Origin: a virus | IMG/VR virus record: IMGVR_UViG_3300042691_031577 | Location: 46,142-110,141 of that record | Direction: 5' to 3' (one strand) | Length of the DNA: 64,000 bases | Shown here: piece after piece, positions 51,331 to 58,015 of the stretch | Layout: each line of letters starts with the position of its first letter | Position numbering within the stretch: the stretch's first letter is position 1 | Notes under the pieces: model-generated | What the model saw: the letters and a program-made list of their open reading frames with translations, nothing else | Database searches by the model: none | What the model was told of the DNA's origin: nothing | Made by a program: the position numbers and the translations under genes

Positions 51331-51528
51331 CTACTTCTCAGAAGCCAAACATGTTTTAACTTTTGATAAAACAAATTCATAAATATCTTGTTCATCAAAA
51401 CCTTCTTCAATCCAATTTTTACTTAGGATTTTAATAGTTTGTTCTAAAATTTCTACATGTTTAGTAGGACTCATACCTTCCATGTAATCTAATTTTTCTA
51501 AAAACATATTATTTATTAATTGTGACAT
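51331..51528 (-). CDS. 65-residue helical protein
   Basis: MSQLINNMFLEKLDYMEGMS then ILEQTIKILSKNWIEEGFDE. Helical; similar in style to the preceding small genes. Not recognised. Confidence 0.6.
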   Translation of the reverse strand: MSQLINNMFLEKLDYMEGMSPTKHVEILEQTIKILSKNWIEEGFDEQDIYEFVLSKVKTCLASEK

Positions 51529-51543
51529 TGTAAATATAACATT

Positions 51544-51783
51544 CTACTCCTCAGAAGCCAAATATTCATTTAACCCTACTAAATAACCTACTAACTCAGC
51601 TTCAACTACTTCATTAAAGATATTACTATTAACCAAACCATCAATTGTATCTTTAATATAAAGTAAGGCATTATAATTTTGTTTTTCAAAATCCTCACCA
51701 TTCCAAGTATCAATAAATTGTTCTGCTACAGCCCAACCATGTTTACTTTCAATAATTCCTGAGGTAATCGTTTCTATTCTCAT
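51544..51783 (-). CDS. 79-residue helical protein
   Basis: MRIETITSGIIESKHGWAVA, ending VVEAELVGYLVGLNEYLASE. Its C-terminal ELVGYLxGL is reminiscent of the 53-residue protein's QIVGYLQGAIE. Not recognised. Confidence 0.6.
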   Translation of the reverse strand: MRIETITSGIIESKHGWAVAEQFIDTWNGEDFEKQNYNALLYIKDTIDGLVNSNIFNEVVEAELVGYLVGLNEYLASEE

Positions 51784-51788
51784 ATTAT

Positions 51789-52001
51789 TTATTTATTAGA
51801 GTTAAACATATTGGAATAAACCTTATTACACACCTCACAATTGGCCTCAGTCAATCCCTCAATACGAGCCCAATTAGTTGCTAATGCAGGGGTACCACAT
51901 AAGTTACCTTTACCTGATTCATAGATGTGAGCGTTGTTACTCCATACTGTGCCTTTGTTTCCGTAAATACTAAACTGTGATTTTAATTCTGCTACTTTCA
52001 T
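51789..52001 (-). CDS. 70-residue possible zinc-binding protein
   Basis: YESGKGNLCGTPALATNWAR, then LTEANCEVCNKVY: Cys and CxxC spacing suggests a small metal site. A plausible relative of short phage proteins with 'LCGTPAL.TNWA'. Function unknown. Confidence 0.65.
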   Translation of the reverse strand: MKVAELKSQFSIYGNKGTVWSNNAHIYESGKGNLCGTPALATNWARIEGLTEANCEVCNKVYSNMFNSNK

Positions 52002-52024
52002 GTTTTAATTTATTAATTGTGATG

Positions 52025-52049
52025 TAAATGTACGAATAGTAGTCTTGCC
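52025..52049 (-). promoter_or_regulatory. Early-type promoter
   Basis: GGCAAG (52044-52049), 11-nt spacer, TACATTTA (52025-52032). Confidence 0.6.
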
Positions 52050-52071
52050 AAACAAATAAACATTTTTTATG

Positions 52072-52170
52072 TTATACAGATAATAAAATTAATGTTAATG
52101 GTAAAAATGTTAAGATAATGCTTACAATAGCACTAAATAAATCTTCATGTTTCTTGATAAATTGTTTCAT
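52072..52170 (-). CDS. 32-residue membrane peptide
   Basis: Start at 52170 (MKQFIKKHEDLFSAIVSIIL); an upstream extension would read through tRNA-like element 3 and is rejected. One membrane helix (FSAIVSIILTFLPLTLILLS). Flanks the element with another tiny membrane peptide on the other side. Confidence 0.5.
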   Translation of the reverse strand: MKQFIKKHEDLFSAIVSIILTFLPLTLILLSV

Positions 52171-52193
52171 TTCAGTTTTGTTTTTAAAGTTAG

Positions 52194-52300
52194 TAGTCAG
52201 GACAGGATTCGAACCTGTATGCGTAACTTTCTTGGCCCCTCCCCAATGGCACGCTGTCCACTCGTTAATATAAGCGTCTAACCAATTCCGCCACCTGACT
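52194..52300 (-). tRNA. tRNA-like element 3 (107 nt, Leu-like D arm)
   Basis: Acceptor AGTCAGG/CCTGACT, discriminator A, T arm ACAGG-TTCGAAT-CCTGT. D arm GCGGAATTGGTTAGACGC is nearly that of bacterial tRNA-Leu. The middle (~58 nt) is too long and pairs as ACGCT/AGCGT around 17 nt, with a further GCC...GGC stem, instead of a normal anticodon arm. An insertion is possible. Confidence 0.6.
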
Positions 52301-52307
52301 ATGTTTT

Positions 52308-52412
52308 TTACATAAAGATTGCCATTAATAAACAAGCAATCAATATAATGGTTATTCCAACTGTTCCTCCAAATGATTTAGTTTCCAATTGGTTTATTAT
52401 GAACTTTTTCAT
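52308..52412 (-). CDS. 34-residue membrane peptide
   Basis: MKKFIINQLETKSFGGTVGI, then ITIILIACLLMAIFM: one membrane helix at the C-terminus. Early-type promoter at 52436-52460. Not recognised. Confidence 0.5.
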   Translation of the reverse strand: MKKFIINQLETKSFGGTVGITIILIACLLMAIFM

Positions 52413-52435
52413 ATTATTTAATTTTTATTATGATG

Positions 52436-52460
52436 TAAATATATAAACAATAATCTTGCC
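52436..52460 (-). promoter_or_regulatory. Early-type promoter
   Basis: GGCAAG (52455-52460), 11-nt spacer, TATATTTA (52436-52443). Confidence 0.6.
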
Positions 52461-52467
52461 AATCAAA

Positions 52468-52632
52468 CTATCTTACAGTGTATTGGATCGTATCACCAAC
52501 ATTGTACTTTGTAGTGCTATAAACACTGTACGTAGTACTGTCTTTTGGTGATTTAGCCTCGTAGTGATAAGTACCATTACTGTACTCACCACAACATACA
52601 ATTACAAATAATTTTATGATAAGTGTTTTCAT
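52468..52632 (-). CDS. 54-residue secreted/lipoprotein-like peptide, paralog B
   Basis: MKTLIIKLFVIVCCGEYSNG then TYHYEAKSPKDSTTYSVYST and KYNVGDTIQYTVR. Matches the protein at 46425-46586 over nearly its full length. Overlaps the 87-residue gene by ATGA. Confidence 0.65.
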   Translation of the reverse strand: MKTLIIKLFVIVCCGEYSNGTYHYEAKSPKDSTTYSVYSTTKYNVGDTIQYTVR

Positions 52633-52892
52633 AGCGCCTCAATTTGAGTTAATAATTCATCAACTTCATTATCCTGCAAATAACCTAACACATCACTTGT
52701 TATTGGTGTAGTGTAACATATGTCCCATTCTTCCTCATTACCTTTAATTACGGCTAGCTCCCACAATCCCCTATTTCCACCATATGAGAATTCATGTTGA
52801 ACAATTGATGCTCCATATCCGTTTGGATAGAAAACTAAATACTGAATACCGGTGTCGTATACAACACGACTTGGCAATGATTTAAATGACAT
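52629..52892 (-). CDS. Conserved 87-residue phage protein
   Basis: GIQYLVFYPNGYGASIVQHE, FSYGGNRGLWELAVIKG and an acidic C-terminal helix. A family I recall from several phages, without known function. Early-type promoter at 52913-52936. Confidence 0.72.
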   Translation of the reverse strand: MSFKSLPSRVVYDTGIQYLVFYPNGYGASIVQHEFSYGGNRGLWELAVIKGNEEEWDICYTTPITSDVLGYLQDNEVDELLTQIEAL

Positions 52893-52912
52893 ATTGTTTT
52901 AATTTATTGATG

Positions 52913-52936
52913 TAAAGATAATATTTTAGCTTTGCC
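52913..52936 (-). promoter_or_regulatory. Early-type promoter
   Basis: GGCAAA (52931-52936), 10-nt spacer, TATCTTTA (52913-52920). Confidence 0.6.
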
Positions 52937-52946
52937 AATCCACCAT

Positions 52947-53900
52947 TTAAATTTCTGCAATAACATCATTCTCATCAATGTCAGTTGGAGTTGGTGTACG
53001 ATTAGCCCATTCTGATATAGCTTGTTGGAGATGAGCTCTTGCTTCTTGTACTGGGTTTGGGCGAGGTTCTGCTATCTCGTTCTCTAATAATGTATATTTG
53101 CTCATAATTAGACGTTCTTCTGCTTCAACTAATTCCTCACTACGTAAATCAGCGTTTGTAACCTTATTAGCTATTTGTTCTTTGATAATGTCTAATACAA
53201 AACTAGGTAAATCTGATTCCATTGAATCTATACGATCGTCTTTAGCATTCCAAAAACTAGTTTCCTTATCATAATCAGAGTTAATATTATGGAAAAATGC
53301 TACTTTATCACCTGTTTTTGTGTTTATACAATAAATCAATATACCACGACGTATGTACCTAAAAAAGTGTTCACTTTCATTTTTCATTGCAGTACACCAT
53401 TTAGTACCATAACCATATTTGACTGATGATTCGTGTGACAGCGGTTTGATAACCAGCCAATCTCTATCATCATTTAAAACGATAATTTGTTTTTCTAATT
53501 CCTTATCATTTAATCTTAACTCAGCCAAACCAATAGCTTTACTTAAATCAGAAAGAGTTGAGTAAGTTGATATATCGTTATTGGCAATAAGTTGTCTTTC
53601 ATTTAACTCATGGAATTTGTAAACATTAGACAAATCGCTGTGTTCAAAAAGACGTAAAAACTCATGAAACAATACTTTGGTAAAACGATCTTGATTTTTT
53701 ATTGTTTGAGGACATCCTACCTCTATGAATTCATCAAGATATGAATCTATATCTCTAAGTCCTAAAAATCTTTGTTTGATACTTGCTACAAACAAATCAA
53801 CATATTTTGATTTACCTGATGGGTCTATCATTTGGATAACATCCATCAATGTTAAATTCAAAAAATCATGTTGTTTTTTTAATGTTTTAACTTTGCTCAT
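52947..53900 (-). CDS. Protein with 'YGYGTKWC' domain, relative of the 864-residue protein
   Basis: 317 residues. Helical N-terminal half; then DDRDWLVIKPLSHESSVKYG and YGTKWCTAMKNE (W168, C169), ILIYCINTKTGDKVAFFHNI and FWNAKDDRIDS. The same WC-centred pattern is in the protein at 17215-19809. C-terminus is a Pro-rich tail. Overlaps the upstream GTG-start gene by 4 nt. Function unknown. Confidence 0.75.
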   Translation of the reverse strand: MSKVKTLKKQHDFLNLTLMDVIQMIDPSGKSKYVDLFVASIKQRFLGLRDIDSYLDEFIEVGCPQTIKNQDRFTKVLFHEFLRLFEHSDLSNVYKFHELNERQLIANNDISTYSTLSDLSKAIGLAELRLNDKELEKQIIVLNDDRDWLVIKPLSHESSVKYGYGTKWCTAMKNESEHFFRYIRRGILIYCINTKTGDKVAFFHNINSDYDKETSFWNAKDDRIDSMESDLPSFVLDIIKEQIANKVTNADLRSEELVEAEERLIMSKYTLLENEIAEPRPNPVQEARAHLQQAISEWANRTPTPTDIDENDVIAEI

Positions 53901-54088
53901 ATTCTGATGTTTAGAATATCTTTTTTAATGTAACTAAGTTTAAGTTGATTTGTTTTAACAAAACTAGATTGAATATCGATTAACTCACAGACAATAAACT
54001 TATCTTCAACTTCAACCGACTTAAGAGCATAACTGAGTTGACATTTAAGTAAATTATCAGGAGTATATCTTATCTTGAATTTAATCAC
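53897..54088 (-). CDS. 63-residue beta protein, GTG start
   Basis: GTG at 54088 overlaps the stop of the 46-residue gene (GTGA). Sequence is beta-rich and basic (IKFKIRYTPDNLLKCQLSYA). Not recognised. Confidence 0.55.
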   Translation of the reverse strand: MIKFKIRYTPDNLLKCQLSYALKSVEVEDKFIVCELIDIQSSFVKTNQLKLSYIKKDILNIRI

Positions 54089-54225
54089 TTTCTTTTTCTA
54101 GGTTTGTAATTGAATTCGGCTTCGTCTTCAACAATAATTTGTTTTTTGGGTTTACCATACTTATTGTTCTTTTTCATTTGCTCTAACCAAGCACTTAAGC
54201 ATTCCCATTTTAATCTTTGACTCAT
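54085..54225 (-). CDS. 46-residue basic protein
   Basis: ATG 54225 to TGA 54085: MSQRLKWECLSAWLEQMKKN then EDEAEFNYKPRKRK. Translationally coupled to the next gene. Not recognised. Confidence 0.55.
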   Translation of the reverse strand: MSQRLKWECLSAWLEQMKKNNKYGKPKKQIIVEDEAEFNYKPRKRK

Positions 54226-54228
54226 ATA

Positions 54229-54384
54229 TTAGTTATTAATAGGTGTATATTGACGAATTTTAATACCAGCATACTTTGACTCTAACATAGCCTTAGCATA
54301 CGACCATTGAGAGGCCTCAACTACTTCTGTAAGTGACCTACCGTTAGCGGCAGGTGTAGTGAATGTAACTTTCCATTTATACAT
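54229..54384 (-). CDS. 51-residue protein
   Basis: MYKWKVTFTTPAANGRSLTE then VVEASQWSYAKAMLESKYAG: a beta-alpha unit like small ssrA-like or ribosome-contact domains, but unassigned. Early-type promoter at 54406-54429. Confidence 0.58.
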   Translation of the reverse strand: MYKWKVTFTTPAANGRSLTEVVEASQWSYAKAMLESKYAGIKIRQYTPINN

Positions 54385-54405
54385 AATCTTCTTTATTTAT
54401 TGATT

Positions 54406-54429
54406 TAAAGATAATAAAATCGTTTTGCC
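54406..54429 (-). promoter_or_regulatory. Early-type promoter
   Basis: GGCAAA (54424-54429), 10-nt spacer, TATCTTTA (54406-54413). Confidence 0.6.
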
Positions 54430-54433
54430 TTCC

Positions 54434-54991
54434 CTAATCTAAGGCATAATAAAATCGTTGTTGATTGTATTTGGCAACCTGATTTGACTCAGCCAATACA
54501 CGATACGCTTGATTTGTATTATCATACACTCGCTCGAGTGATGATTCAGCCAGTAGTTGTTGACCTAATATTTGAGCAAACATATCATTTGATTCATTTA
54601 CTTGTTCTTGAGTTGAAGGTATCCCACAATAAACAGACTCACCTACTTCAGATACAAACATACCTGAATATATTCCATTCAAACCATACCAATCAACAAA
54701 TTTATCTGCATTACACCAAATAAACACGCTATTGTCTTTCTTTCTAAGAACCCCTACTACATTGTGGTCTATGATAAATCCATTTGTATTTTTAAATTTT
54801 CCAACTGAAAATAATCCAAATGGTGCTCCATGCCCCATCATCATAACTTGATCATGTTGGTCAATCATATCTATAACCTGCTCTTTGGTTACCCCACCTG
54901 TAACTACAGTTGTATTAGGTAACTGTTGATATATAGGGCGTAGAAAATCTGTAGACCTATCATCAGGATGTATTACTAAAATCTTTTTCAT
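54434..54991 (-). CDS. Putative His-Cys (caspase/CHAT-like) protein
   Basis: 185 residues. Begins KKILVIHPDDRSTDFLRPIY; QVMMMGHGAPFGLFSV places His 54 after a hydrophobic strand, and VFIWCNADKFVDWYG places Cys 93 after the next strand, the spacing of the caspase-hemoglobinase fold dyad. GMFVSEVGESVYCGIP follows. If active it is a Cys protease or a fold relative. Possible role in countering or controlling host defence is inference. Own early-type promoter. Confidence 0.65.
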   Translation of the reverse strand: MKKILVIHPDDRSTDFLRPIYQQLPNTTVVTGGVTKEQVIDMIDQHDQVMMMGHGAPFGLFSVGKFKNTNGFIIDHNVVGVLRKKDNSVFIWCNADKFVDWYGLNGIYSGMFVSEVGESVYCGIPSTQEQVNESNDMFAQILGQQLLAESSLERVYDNTNQAYRVLAESNQVAKYNQQRFYYALD

Positions 54992-55002
54992 ATTATAAAG
55001 TA

Positions 55003-55032
55003 TAAAGATAAGAAAGGGGTTTTGACAACCCC
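55003..55032 (-). promoter_or_regulatory. Hairpin plus early-type promoter
   Basis: GTCAAA (55021-55026), 10-nt spacer, TATCTTTA (55003-55010); loop of a GGGGTT/AACCCC hairpin (55016-55032). Confidence 0.65.
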
Positions 55033-55087
55033 AATCTTACACAATTAAAAACTAAAACACATGTGCCACAAACAAAGCACAGTTTCT

Positions 55088-55258
55088 TTATTCGAAATAC
55101 AACATTTCAACGCACGCTTGGTGATCAAACATACCCATATCTTCAAACATTGAATATGCACCATCTGGGTCTGATACAGATACAACTTCAATTACTTCGT
55201 GAACTACGTTTGCGCCAAATTCCTCTATAGCGTCTTGTATTTTATTATCTGTTGTCAT
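55088..55258 (-). CDS. 56-residue acidic protein
   Basis: ATG 55258 to TAA 55088: MTTDNKIQDAIEEFGANVVH then MFEDMGMFDHQACVEMLYFE. 1 nt from the upstream stop. Not recognised. Confidence 0.6.
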   Translation of the reverse strand: MTTDNKIQDAIEEFGANVVHEVIEVVSVSDPDGAYSMFEDMGMFDHQACVEMLYFE

Positions 55259-55259
55259 A

Positions 55260-55451
55260 TTATTCTCTCCACCATTTATAGTGATCGGGTGATGTATTTA
55301 ATATACGTTTAGAGGGTTTTGGTTTGCGACCTCGTTTTGGACGACGTTCCTCCAAATCCTCTGGTTCTATTTTAGGCCATTTTGAAGCTGGGTTTTCGTA
55401 AAATGCTTTTTTACGTTCTTCATATGGAATATCATTCATTTCATTTTCCAT
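55260..55451 (-). CDS. 63-residue protein with AT-hook-like motif
   Basis: Acidic N-terminus, then ERRPKRGRKPKPSKR, an AT-hook (RGRKP) in a basic patch. Third AT-hook-bearing protein in the region. Early-type promoter at 55456-55479. Confidence 0.65.
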   Translation of the reverse strand: MENEMNDIPYEERKKAFYENPASKWPKIEPEDLEERRPKRGRKPKPSKRILNTSPDHYKWWRE

Positions 55452-55455
55452 GATT

Positions 55456-55479
55456 TAAATATACAAACTTTATTTTGCC
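55456..55479 (-). promoter_or_regulatory. Early-type promoter
   Basis: GGCAAA (55474-55479), 10-nt spacer, TATATTTA (55456-55463). Confidence 0.6.
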
Positions 55480-55493
55480 TTCCAAAATATATT

Positions 55494-55802
55494 TTAAATT
55501 AATGCTGTTAACCATTTTGCAAACAAATAACCACTATATGCTCCTAAAGCAGCGGCCATAGGTAATACTATAAACTTGCCTAATTTAGTTTCATACTTAT
55601 TCCTATTCAATATAAATGAAATTAAAGTATAGTACAGTATGAAATTAATAAACACAGCTATGTCTATTTGTTTAGCCATAAACACTACAATACTATTACC
55701 TAAAAATCCCCAACCATAATTAACTAATGATTCTTGAATAATTTCTAGTGGTGTTGTTTTGGCGTCTAGTATTTTGATTTTTTTATTTATATGTTTTTTC
55801 AT
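55494..55802 (-). CDS. Small multi-helix membrane protein
   Basis: 102 residues with hydrophobic helices at ~32-65 and ~76-98, plus a basic N-terminus. Similar in plan to phage 2-3 TM proteins of unknown role (DUF7220-like). Overlaps the 76-residue gene by 4 nt. Confidence 0.65.
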   Translation of the reverse strand: MKKHINKKIKILDAKTTPLEIIQESLVNYGWGFLGNSIVVFMAKQIDIAVFINFILYYTLISFILNRNKYETKLGKFIVLPMAAALGAYSGYLFAKWLTALI

Positions 55803-56029
55803 TTATTTAAACTATTAGAAATACCACATTTGTGTTTATGTTGAACATACCATAATATCCTAAATGTCCCTAAAACAAAAAAGTAAGTATCAAATTCATT
55901 TATCTCATCTGTTGATTTACATATACCTGTATGGTAAGCTGGTATTTTTGTTTTAATAGTCTTAGCTGATTTAGGGAAAGTTTCAAATGATATACTATAT
56001 CGCTTTGTTAATTTGAATGATTTATACAT
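55799..56029 (-). CDS. 76-residue basic protein
   Basis: KSFKLTKRYSISFETFPKSA; YHTGICKSTDEINEFDTYFF. Three Cys, beta-rich. 3 nt from the next gene. Not recognised. Confidence 0.6.
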   Translation of the reverse strand: MYKSFKLTKRYSISFETFPKSAKTIKTKIPAYHTGICKSTDEINEFDTYFFVLGTFRILWYVQHKHKCGISNSLNK

Positions 56030-56032
56030 AAT

Positions 56033-56284
56033 TTACTTATTGTTATTAAATTTATAAATATAAGTTGTATCACATTTACCATCAACACATTCAATTTTTA
56101 TTGATGGTGTGATTTGTTTTTTAATTTCAAATGATTGCTTATCATTCCAACCCACATACATACTTAATATTACTAACGCAAATAAAGCAAATATAAATGT
56201 TCCTATATAATCATTATATCTATCTATAATAAACATTGCTATAAGTAAACATACTAATACAAATACTATTATTAATTCTATCAT
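56033..56284 (-). CDS. Small membrane protein
   Basis: Start at 56284 (MIELIIVFVLVCLLIAMFII) overlaps the previous stop by 4 nt (ATGA). 83 residues; two membrane helices, then a soluble tail with CVDGKC. Not recognised. Confidence 0.62.
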   Translation of the reverse strand: MIELIIVFVLVCLLIAMFIIDRYNDYIGTFIFALFALVILSMYVGWNDKQSFEIKKQITPSIKIECVDGKCDTTYIYKFNNNK

Positions 56285-56526
56285 AATTTTTCTATTTCTT
56301 GTTTTACCAATTGCCAATAATGCATTACCATATCTTCATTTACCAAATTGAATTTTAGTAGCACATTCCTTTCTGCTTTTTCTATTTCATCTACTGCTAT
56401 TAAAGCACATTGTTTTACTCTTTGATTACTACCACCCAATGCAGTATCCAAAACAACTAAATTATATTTTTGAATCAGCTCTATTGCTTTTTCTCTCGGT
56501 GTCATAATCTCTTTTAATTTTTTCAT
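56281..56526 (-). CDS. Small helical phage protein
   Basis: Core PREKAIELIQKYNLVVL; RVKQCALIAVDEIEKAERNV; a recurrent small phage protein type. An ATG at 56505 is an equally good start. Overlaps the next upstream gene substantially. Confidence 0.65.
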   Translation of the reverse strand: MKKLKEIMTPREKAIELIQKYNLVVLDTALGGSNQRVKQCALIAVDEIEKAERNVLLKFNLVNEDMVMHYWQLVKQEIEKL

Positions 56527-56725
56527 TTATCGCCTCAGCGATGAATTTACCTACTTCATCCTGAAATTTAGCAGCCTCATCTTCTGTATCAAATTCATGT
56601 TGTAAAGCACCCCAACCTCTAACTTCTCCAATCATTTGACTCCCACCATCATCATCTTGTTTACTCCATAGGTACTGACCAAATGGATCATAATAAACAT
56701 CTTTAAGCCATTCTTTTAATTTCAT
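56462..56725 (-). CDS. 87-residue protein
   Basis: MKLKEWLKDVYYDPFGQYLW, then FDTEDEAAKFQDEVGKFIAE. Looks like a folded alpha/beta protein; 4-nt overlap with the upstream gene supports the start. Not recognised. Confidence 0.65.
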   Translation of the reverse strand: MKLKEWLKDVYYDPFGQYLWSKQDDDGGSQMIGEVRGWGALQHEFDTEDEAAKFQDEVGKFIAEAINEKIKRDYDTERKSNRADSKI

Positions 56726-57018
56726 ATTTCAACTTCATATTTTGTATGTGGATAATAATCTAAACAATACACTTTAACCTTATCTTTTATAATCTCACCT
56801 CCAAATAAAAACTCATACTCATAATATCCCTCATAAGCATCACCATATTTAGATTGGTAAGGTATAAATCCTAAACATTTTGCTGTTTCATCTTTACCTA
56901 TACCATACCATTCATCTAATGCTAATCTTAAATCTCCAAATGTTGATGCTGTTGTTAATGGTATATTTTCATCTGAATCAACTGCTAAGTATGTTACTTT
57001 AATTCTTGTTTGTTTCAT
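56722..57018 (-). CDS. 98-residue protein
   Basis: RIKVTYLAVDSDENIPLTTA; YYEYEFLFGGEIIKDKVKVY: beta-rich. Overlaps both neighbours by 4 nt. Not recognised. Confidence 0.65.
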   Translation of the reverse strand: MKQTRIKVTYLAVDSDENIPLTTASTFGDLRLALDEWYGIGKDETAKCLGFIPYQSKYGDAYEGYYEYEFLFGGEIIKDKVKVYCLDYYPHTKYEVEI

Positions 57019-57344
57019 AATTTATTCAAATCTTCTTTTAATCGTCTTAAAAATGATTCTTCACCATCATCACCACTCACCAACCAATCTATTCGTTGAG
57101 CATAGATTTCAGCTTTTCTAAGTATGTCTAATCCCTCTTTAAACTTATCAATTACTTCATCAGAGTATTTATGATGATACAATTCATTGGGGTGTCGTTC
57201 ATAAAAATCATCTCCATACCATCGTTGATTTTCTTTAATCAACTCATCATCTATTTTCTTACCATTCTTTTCAATAAGTCGTTCTACACTATCAGCTATT
57301 TCTCTGATACGGTATTGATTATAATCAAAATGTCCTCCACTCAT
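57015..57344 (-). CDS. Conserved 'MSGGHFDYNQY' phage protein
   Basis: 109 residues. MSGGHFDYNQYRIREIADSV is the signature opening of a family found in many phages; helical with YAQRIDWLVSGDDGEESFL. Function unknown. Early-type promoter at 57365-57388. Confidence 0.78.
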   Translation of the reverse strand: MSGGHFDYNQYRIREIADSVERLIEKNGKKIDDELIKENQRWYGDDFYERHPNELYHHKYSDEVIDKFKEGLDILRKAEIYAQRIDWLVSGDDGEESFLRRLKEDLNKL

Positions 57345-57364
57345 ATTATTATTTTCTTACATTG

Positions 57365-57388
57365 TAAATGTAACAAACTTATTTTGAT
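57365..57388 (-). promoter_or_regulatory. Early-type promoter (variant box)
   Basis: ATCAAA (57383-57388), 10-nt spacer, TACATTTA (57365-57372). Confidence 0.5.
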
Positions 57389-57966
57389 GAGCCAAATCTC
57401 ATTTTTAAATTTTCTCTATTAATCATATCCTTTAATATTGAAACATAATTAGGATTCTCAGCGTATGATTGAGATAAATAATCAAAATACAGTTCTTCAG
57501 TTGTAATGTTTGATAGATATTTACATTGATAAAATGAGTAATCTAAAACTGATTCATACCATGTATGATAATAAGCATGGTTATTTTCAGTTCCTTTAGC
57601 AGTTGTTATACGTTGATGTGCTTCACGCATACCGAACAGATTATTATTTTCCCTAAATACTTTACTTGTAAAATTACCTGTTTCAAGTTTTGCTTGAGCT
57701 AATACTATGTGAGGGAATTTAATGTTTAATTCTTTTAGTTTTTCAATTAATTTGTCTTCTGAGAATTTATTATACTCTTGAATAACAATCAATTTTTCTT
57801 CCTCAGATAAACTGAGTAAAACATTTTTACCCAATTTATAGCCTGAGTAAAATAAAATAGAACCTAATACTGTTGTCACAATAATAGTGATGACAATAAT
57901 TTTACCTACTACATTAATTGGTTTTGGTTGTAGTGTTTTGGGATCAATTCTAAAGATGTTTTTCAT
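57379..57966 (-). CDS. Membrane-anchored glucosaminidase (GH73-like) cell-wall hydrolase
   Basis: Start at 57966 (MKNIFRIDPKTLQPKPINVV), just after the early promoter module; the longer frame to 58047 would run through it. 195 residues. Membrane anchor ~20-43, then PHIVLAQAKLETGNFTSKVF (Glu 95, catalytic) and ENNNLFGMRE, with YHTWYESVLDYSFYQ. Cleaves peptidoglycan glycan strands; likely a signal-anchored endolysin, or a host-wall remodeller. Confidence 0.85.
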   Translation of the reverse strand: MKNIFRIDPKTLQPKPINVVGKIIVITIIVTTVLGSILFYSGYKLGKNVLLSLSEEEKLIVIQEYNKFSEDKLIEKLKELNIKFPHIVLAQAKLETGNFTSKVFRENNNLFGMREAHQRITTAKGTENNHAYYHTWYESVLDYSFYQCKYLSNITTEELYFDYLSQSYAENPNYVSILKDMINRENLKMRFGSSK

Positions 57967-57980
57967 ATTATTTGTTTTTA

Positions 57981-58010
57981 TAAAGATAATAAAGGGGCTT
58001 TGACAGCCCC
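57981..58010 (-). promoter_or_regulatory. Hairpin plus early-type promoter
   Basis: GTCAAA (57999-58004), 10-nt spacer, TATCTTTA (57981-57988); loop of a GGGGCT/AGCCCC hairpin (57994-58010) directly after the RNA ligase stop. Confidence 0.65.
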
Positions 58011-58015
58011 TATCT

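Noticed and set aside
52170-52335. N-terminal extension of the 32-residue membrane peptide
   Set aside because: It would be translated from tRNA-like element 3 (RWRNWLDAYI...VTHTGSNPV), a typical tRNA artefact.
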